From: an uncultured Prevotella sp.
GTDB lineage: Bacteria; Bacteroidota; Bacteroidia; Bacteroidales; Bacteroidaceae
Direction: 5' to 3'
DNA length: 32,661 nucleotides
NCBI GenBank assembly: GCA_900553595.1
Contig: USEC01000022.1
Location: 1 to 32,661 of the forward strand
How positions within the stretch are numbered: position 1 is the stretch's first letter; each line of letters starts with the position of its first letter. The position numbers were made by a program, and so were the translations under genes. The notes beneath the pieces are model-generated. The model worked only from the letters and a program-made list of their open reading frames with translations, ran no database searches and had not been told where the DNA came from. Shown here piece after piece: positions 28,489 to 32,661 of this stretch.

Positions 28489-31392
28489 ATGAGCATCAGG
28501 TTAAACAAAGCATTACGTGAGTTGAACATCGGACTCCAAACGGCAGTGGAGTTCCTTGAAAAGAAAAGCGAATTGGGAGAAGTGAAGCCCGAACCGAGCT
28601 TCAAGCTCAACGACGAGCAGTACAACGCACTCGTCGCTGCATTCCAGCAGGACAAGGAAGTGCGCAATCAGGCGGAAAAGCTTCAGCAGAAGAAGCCTAA
28701 GGAAAAGAAACGCTCACTTGATGCGAAGGAACACCGTGCAGAAACCCTCCTCTCATCGACTTCCCAACAGCAGTACAAGCCGTTGGGCAAAATCGATTTG
28801 GACAATTTGGGAAAGAAACCTGCCGATAAGCCCACCGTTAAACCTGAGCCCGAACAGAAGCCTCAGGCCGTGACTGCTGCCGTAAGTCAGAAGGAAGAGA
28901 AGAAAGAAGAAAGCAAGACTGTGGCAAAGACTGCCGCAACAACGCAAGAACATGCGCAACAACCGGCTGCAAAAACAGCCAGAACAGATAATGCCGACAA
29001 CGAAAGTGCGGCCAAACAACAAAACGAAAAGCCTGTGGTTCAGAACAAAGAAGCCAAAACAGAGCAGGGCAAGGCAACGCAAAATGCCCTTGGAACTCCT
29101 GCCACAAAAGTGACTGAAACCCCTGCGCAAGCTGAGTCCGCCGAAGAGACGGAGCAGAAAAAGGCAGAGGCGACGCTCTTTACTACAAAGAGCGAGAAGA
29201 AAATCCTTAACGCACCAAAGGTGAACGTGCTCGGAAAGATCGACCTTTCGGCACTCAACCAGAGCACACGCCCTAAGAAGAAATCGAAGGAAGAGAAGCG
29301 CAAGGAGCGTGAAGAGAAGTCGAAACAGCAGAGCGGCGAGAAGAAAAAGCGCGAGCGCATCAACAAGGTGCGCGTGGATATAAGCGCAGCTTCCACGCAG
29401 CCCGGAGCGGCACAGCAAGGTGCCGGCAAGAACAACAGCGGCAAGAAGAAGAAAAACCGTAAGACACCGCCGAAGCCTCTCGAAGTGAACGAGGAGGATG
29501 TGGCACGCCAGGTAAAGGAGACTCTTGCACGCCTTACAAGCAAGCAGAACCAGAACAAGAAGGGAGCCAAGTACCGTAAGGAGAAGCGTGAGGCCGCCCA
29601 GGAGAAGATGAACGAGGAGCGTCGCGAGGAGAAGAAGGAGAGCAAGACACTGAAGCTCACCGAGTTTGTGACGGTTTCCGAGCTCGCCAACATGATGAAC
29701 GTGTCGGTAAACCAGGTCATCGGTACGCTCATGAGCGTGGGAATAATGGTTTCCATCAACCAGAGACTCGATGCCGAGACCATCAATCTTGTTGCCGAAG
29801 AGTTCGGATTCAAGACCGAATATGTGAGCGCAGAGGTGCAGGAAGCCATCACCGAAGCCGAGGACGACGAGAACGACCTCGTTCCGCGCGCCCCGATCGT
29901 CACCGTAATGGGACATGTGGACCACGGTAAGACATCGTTGCTCGACTATATCCGCAAGACAAACGTCATCGCAGGCGAGGCAGGAGGTATCACCCAGCAC
30001 ATCGGTGCATACAACGTGAAGCTGGAGGACGGACGCCGTATCACCTTCCTCGATACTCCTGGACACGAGGCATTTACCGCCATGCGTGCCCGTGGAGCGC
30101 AGGTCACCGACATCGCCATCATCATCATCGCTGCCGACGACGCCGTGATGCCCACCACGAAGGAGGCCATCGCACACGCACAGGCAGCCAATGTGCCTAT
30201 GGTGTTCGCCATAAACAAGATAGACAAACCCGGTGCCAACCCCGACCGCGTGCGTGAAGAGCTCGCCGGAATGAACCTCCTCGTTGAAGAGTGGGGCGGT
30301 AAGTACCAGTGTCAGGAAATCAGTGCCAAAAAGGGACTGGGCATCAGCGACCTTCTGGAGAAGGTGCTTCTCGAAGCCGAGATGCTCGACCTCAAGGCCA
30401 ACCCCAACCGCAAGGCCACGGGATCAATCATAGAGTCGTCGCTCGACAAGGGTCGCGGCTACGTCTCCACAGTGCTTGTGAGCAACGGAACGCTGCGTGT
30501 CGGCGACAACGTGATAGCCGGAACGAGCTGGGGACGCATCAAGGCCATGTTCAACGAGCGCAACGCCCGCATAGAGAGTGCGGGTCCTGCCGAGCCGTGC
30601 ATCATTCTCGGACTGAACGGTGCGCCCACCGCCGGCGACTCGTTCCATGTGCTCGACACCGAGCAGGAGGCGCGCGACATCGCCAACAAGCGTCTGCAAT
30701 TGCAGCGTGAGCAGGGTCTGCGCACACAGAAGCGACTCACTCTGAGCGACATCTCGCACCGCATCGCACTCGGATCGTTCAAGGAACTCAACATCATCGT
30801 AAAGGGAGACACCGACGGAAGTATCGAGGCTCTCAGCGATTCGTTCATCAAGCTCTCTACGGAGAATATAAAGGTGGATGTCATCTACAAGGCCGTGGGT
30901 CAGATTTCGGAAAGCGATGTGACTCTCGCCGACGCTTCCGATGCCATCATCGTGGGCTTCCAGGTGCGCCCGTCGGCTGCCGCCCGCAAGCTGGCAGAGC
31001 AGGAAGGCGTGGAAATCAACACCTATTCGGTCATCTACGACGCGCTCGACGATGTGAAGTCGGCAATGATCGGTATGCTCGACAAGGTGAAGAAGGAAGT
31101 CGTTACCGGTCAGGTAGAGGTGCGCGAGGTATATAAGATTTCGAAGGTGGGCACCGTTGCCGGCTGTATGGTCACCGAGGGTAAGGTGCATCGCAGCGAC
31201 AGGGCGCGTGTCATCCGCGACGGTATCGTGGTGCACACAGCCGATATTGCTGCCCTGAAGCGTTACAAGGACGATGTGAAGGAGGTGGCCACCAACTTCG
31301 AGTGCGGTATCTCTCTCGTCAATTTCAACGACATCCAGCAGGGCGACGTGCTCGAAACCTTCACCGAGGTGGAGGTGAAGCAGACGCTGTAA
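28489..31392 (+). CDS. infB: Translation initiation factor IF-2
   Basis: The 967-residue GTPase positions fMet-tRNA on the 30S subunit and promotes joining of the 50S. The N-terminus (about 1-50) is an IF2N domain (IRLNKALRELNIGLQTAVEFL). Residues about 60-390 are a long, low-complexity Lys/Glu/Gln/Ala-rich linker. A second IF2N-like module lies near 390-450. The G domain starts with GHVDHGKT at 475-482, followed by DTPGHEAF near 523, NKID near 577 and SAKKGLG near 615. Domains II, III and the tRNA-binding C-domain run to the end (VREVYKISKVGTVAGCMVTEG near 880). It is the last gene of the rimP operon and a strong terminator follows. Confidence 0.97.
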   Translation: MSIRLNKALRELNIGLQTAVEFLEKKSELGEVKPEPSFKLNDEQYNALVAAFQQDKEVRNQAEKLQQKKPKEKKRSLDAKEHRAETLLSSTSQQQYKPLGKIDLDNLGKKPADKPTVKPEPEQKPQAVTAAVSQKEEKKEESKTVAKTAATTQEHAQQPAAKTARTDNADNESAAKQQNEKPVVQNKEAKTEQGKATQNALGTPATKVTETPAQAESAEETEQKKAEATLFTTKSEKKILNAPKVNVLGKIDLSALNQSTRPKKKSKEEKRKEREEKSKQQSGEKKKRERINKVRVDISAASTQPGAAQQGAGKNNSGKKKKNRKTPPKPLEVNEEDVARQVKETLARLTSKQNQNKKGAKYRKEKREAAQEKMNEERREEKKESKTLKLTEFVTVSELANMMNVSVNQVIGTLMSVGIMVSINQRLDAETINLVAEEFGFKTEYVSAEVQEAITEAEDDENDLVPRAPIVTVMGHVDHGKTSLLDYIRKTNVIAGEAGGITQHIGAYNVKLEDGRRITFLDTPGHEAFTAMRARGAQVTDIAIIIIAADDAVMPTTKEAIAHAQAANVPMVFAINKIDKPGANPDRVREELAGMNLLVEEWGGKYQCQEISAKKGLGISDLLEKVLLEAEMLDLKANPNRKATGSIIESSLDKGRGYVSTVLVSNGTLRVGDNVIAGTSWGRIKAMFNERNARIESAGPAEPCIILGLNGAPTAGDSFHVLDTEQEARDIANKRLQLQREQGLRTQKRLTLSDISHRIALGSFKELNIIVKGDTDGSIEALSDSFIKLSTENIKVDVIYKAVGQISESDVTLADASDAIIVGFQVRPSAAARKLAEQEGVEINTYSVIYDALDDVKSAMIGMLDKVKKEVVTGQVEVREVYKISKVGTVAGCMVTEGKVHRSDRARVIRDGIVVHTADIAALKRYKDDVKEVATNFECGISLVNFNDIQQGDVLETFTEVEVKQTL

Positions 31393-31424
31393 GCGCGGTT
31401 GCGCCCCTGAAAAGGAATAAATGC

Positions 31425-31467
31425 AAAACCCTTGCATGGAGTCTTCCGGCTCCGTGCAAGGGTTTTT
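31425..31467 (+). terminator. Strong intrinsic terminator after infB
   Basis: AAAACCCTTGCATGGAG pairs with CTCCGTGCAAGGGTTTT, with one G-T pair, around a TCTTCCGG loop, followed by a run of T. It starts 33 bases after the infB stop. Confidence 0.93.
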
Positions 31468-31535
31468 CGTGTGCAAAAGGCAATAAAACGTGTGTAATGC
31501 CGTTATTATGTCGTAAAGAAAAGGAAAGGAACAAT

Positions 31536-32201
31536 ATGAAAACACGTTTTTTAGCCATCGTCGTGCTCATGCTTTCGCTTGTCAGCATCACTGCCGTTGC
31601 GCAGGACGAGGAGCGTGGCGGCTGGTGTGTCATACCCCGTGTGGGCATGGATTTCACAACTCTGCGCCATCAGACTTTCATTCCCGAAGTGGGAGCGGAG
31701 GTAAAGGCAAAGTCGCGCCTTGGGTTTACGGCGGGCGTGGATGTTGAGTATATGCTCACGCCGTCGCTCGGCATTATGCCCGGACTGCATTACACGCAGC
31801 AGGGATGCAACTACCCCGACTACGGAAGCGATGCCATGCGCGTCACCGATGCCGGCATACGCACGCATTATTTTGCGCTGCCCTTGCGTCTGCGTTGGTG
31901 GATTGCCGACTGCTTCTCGGTTGCCACGGGCATTCAGGCGGCATACCTTTTCAGCGCCAACAGCAAACTTACGGTGCACAGTCCGGGCGAGGATGCTGGG
32001 AAAATCGACACCGACATCGTCGGTCTCTGTCACCAGATGGACTTCGCAGTGCCTTTCGAGACTTATCTCTGCTTGGGGAAAATGGAGTATGGCGTGGCTT
32101 ACAATCTCAGCATCAACAAGTTCCATCGCCCCATTCTGGAGGAGAGCCGTGTGCGCAACTCCGTTTTCCGCGTCACCATCGGCTATCGCTTCGGGTTGTG
32201 A
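31536..32201 (+). CDS. Small outer-membrane beta-barrel protein (PorT/OmpX-like)
   Basis: The 221-residue product begins with a signal peptide (MKTRFLAIVVLMLSLVSITAVAQ) and then alternating amphipathic strands, for example GFTAGVDVEYMLTPSLGIMPGLHYTQQG at about 65-92, RTHYFALPLRLRWWI and YLCLGKMEYGVAYNLSI, ending in VFRVTIGYRFGL with the final aromatic-X-Phe-X signature needed for barrel insertion. This agrees with the outer-membrane protein beta-barrel family common in Bacteroidetes. The start is the ATG at 31536 (GAAAGGA lies 12 bases upstream); the frame is open earlier only through infB and the terminator. It is a single-gene unit after the infB terminator. The ligand or role is unknown. 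Confidence 0.85.
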   Translation: MKTRFLAIVVLMLSLVSITAVAQDEERGGWCVIPRVGMDFTTLRHQTFIPEVGAEVKAKSRLGFTAGVDVEYMLTPSLGIMPGLHYTQQGCNYPDYGSDAMRVTDAGIRTHYFALPLRLRWWIADCFSVATGIQAAYLFSANSKLTVHSPGEDAGKIDTDIVGLCHQMDFAVPFETYLCLGKMEYGVAYNLSINKFHRPILEESRVRNSVFRVTIGYRFGL

Positions 32202-32286
32202 AGAAATGCGGTTGCTGGCTGACGGCTGCAAATGCTCTTTCGGATGTGCAACTGTCTGATTTTCAGCGGTGTTTTACCCAGTATAA

Positions 32287-32374
32287 AAACAAGGCTTCTT
32301 TGCGCTGCAAAGAAGCCTTGTTTGCGTCGTAAAGAAGTCTTGTTTACAGGCAAAAGAAGTCTTGTTTTTTAAAA
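32287..32374. repeat. 22-bp phased repeat array, locus 3 (four units)
   Basis: Units start at 32287 (AAACAAGGCTTCTTT), 32309 (AAAGAAGCCTTGTTT), 32331 and 32353 (AAAGAAGTCTTGTTT), each exactly 22 bp. The first is inverted relative to the others and pairs with the second to form a hairpin around GCGCTGC. It lies 85 bases after the barrel protein, in a terminator position. Confidence 0.9.
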
Positions 32375-32407
32375 GTAAAAAGGTGAAAAAGTAAAAAGGT
32401 AAAAAAA

Positions 32408-32541
32408 TAGGAGGTCGGGCGTCCCGCCCGACAACACCACCCAGACAATTGATAATTAAGAATTCTTGCAAGGCAAGCGACTAAGCCGAGCGCATAATGT
32501 GTTGTTTTTGTTCTGTGTTGTCGAGCGGGACGCTCGACCTA
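32408..32541. repeat. MITE-like inverted-repeat element, copy 2
   Basis: The 134-bp element begins TAGGAGGTCGGGCG and ends CGCTCGACCTA. The left hairpin, 32414-32432, is GTCGGGCG-TCC-CGCCCGAC and the right, 32520-32538, is GTCGAGCG-GGA-CGCTCGAC. Compared with copy 1 the left stem has changed an A-T to a G-C pair on both sides. Inside are CCCAGACAATT, a TTGCAAGGCAAG palindrome and CCGAGCGCATAA, in the same order as at 17758. Confidence 0.88.
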
Positions 32542-32661
32542 TAGTTTGCAAACCTTTTACCGGACAGCAATAATTCTTAAAGAAAGTCCTACCATCACAA
32601 TACACCTCAAATCCGCAACCTATAGGGTTTAGTGGGATTTTGCTTGCAAAGCGACAAAATT
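32542..32661. other. Right-edge spacer, no gene seen
   Basis: AT-rich sequence without a clear gene. TTGCTTGCAAAGCG near 32640-32653 resembles the end of the 22-bp array at locus 1 (3010-3023), so more repeat DNA may begin beyond the window. Confidence 0.5.

Noticed and set aside
28753..30177. 474-residue minus-strand frame opposite infB
   Set aside because: Antisense shadow of the repetitive IF-2 linker.
31302..31535. Upstream extension of the barrel protein
   Set aside because: It would run through the end of infB and its terminator; the signal peptide begins at 31536.
1..32661. tRNA, rRNA, prophage, integrase or transposase genes
   Set aside because: None recognised on either strand; the repeats here are non-coding.

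Overview
The window looks like a chromosomal segment from a Bacteroidales bacterium, most likely Prevotella or a close relative. The grounds are Bacteroidetes-type promoters (TAnnTTTG, best seen as TTTG-N20-TAATTTTG before rimP), weak Shine-Dalgarno signals, a BspA-like leucine-rich surface protein, an M6 metalloprotease with a Bacteroidetes-style C-terminal tail, DUF4292, and GC-rich genes separated by AT-rich, repeat-filled spacers. The genus is inferred from style, not from a marker gene.

Left part (1-7.4 kb). An M6-type protease gene (5597-7345, minus) has a near-identical start and promoter repeated at the left edge (1-190), so a second, paralogous protease runs off the window. Between them lie a minus-strand pair (a membrane-anchored protein of unknown function, then a lipoprotein fusing MORN-type repeats to a GH25 lysozyme domain), a DbpA-like DEAD-box helicase, and a decayed toxin-antitoxin locus with an intact small antitoxin and a broken PIN toxin. 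The spacers here hold several short tandem-repeat arrays and two copies of a long hairpin element.

Middle part (7.5-17.7 kb), all on the plus strand: a hotdog thioesterase, dprA, dusB, a secreted protein resembling the N-terminal part of alpha-L-rhamnosidases, topA overlapping aroK, speA with a strong terminator, and an ECF-type sigma factor overlapping its probable membrane anti-sigma factor, closed by another strong terminator.

Right part (17.7-32.7 kb): a BspA-like protein with 78-bp internal repeats, a 570-bp gene-poor spacer with folded elements and promoters, dgt, the run dut - TPR protein - DUF4292 lipoprotein - EnvC-like protein (nucleotide-pool hygiene followed by envelope functions), the conserved rimP-nusA-infB operon with a possible leader attenuator, and a small outer-membrane barrel protein.

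The most unusual content is in the spacers. Three loci carry four units of the same 22-bp repeat in exact register, and one of them forms a perfect 36-bp inverted repeat. Other arrays have 22-23, 33 and 32-33 bp periods, so every spacer array is close to a multiple of 11 bp. Separate hairpin families (a 120-160 bp hairpin element, a 129-134 bp MITE-like element with compensatory base changes, and a branched element) repeatedly use GNA triloops, suggesting folding as single-stranded DNA or RNA. No tRNA, rRNA, CRISPR array, transposase or prophage gene was seen.
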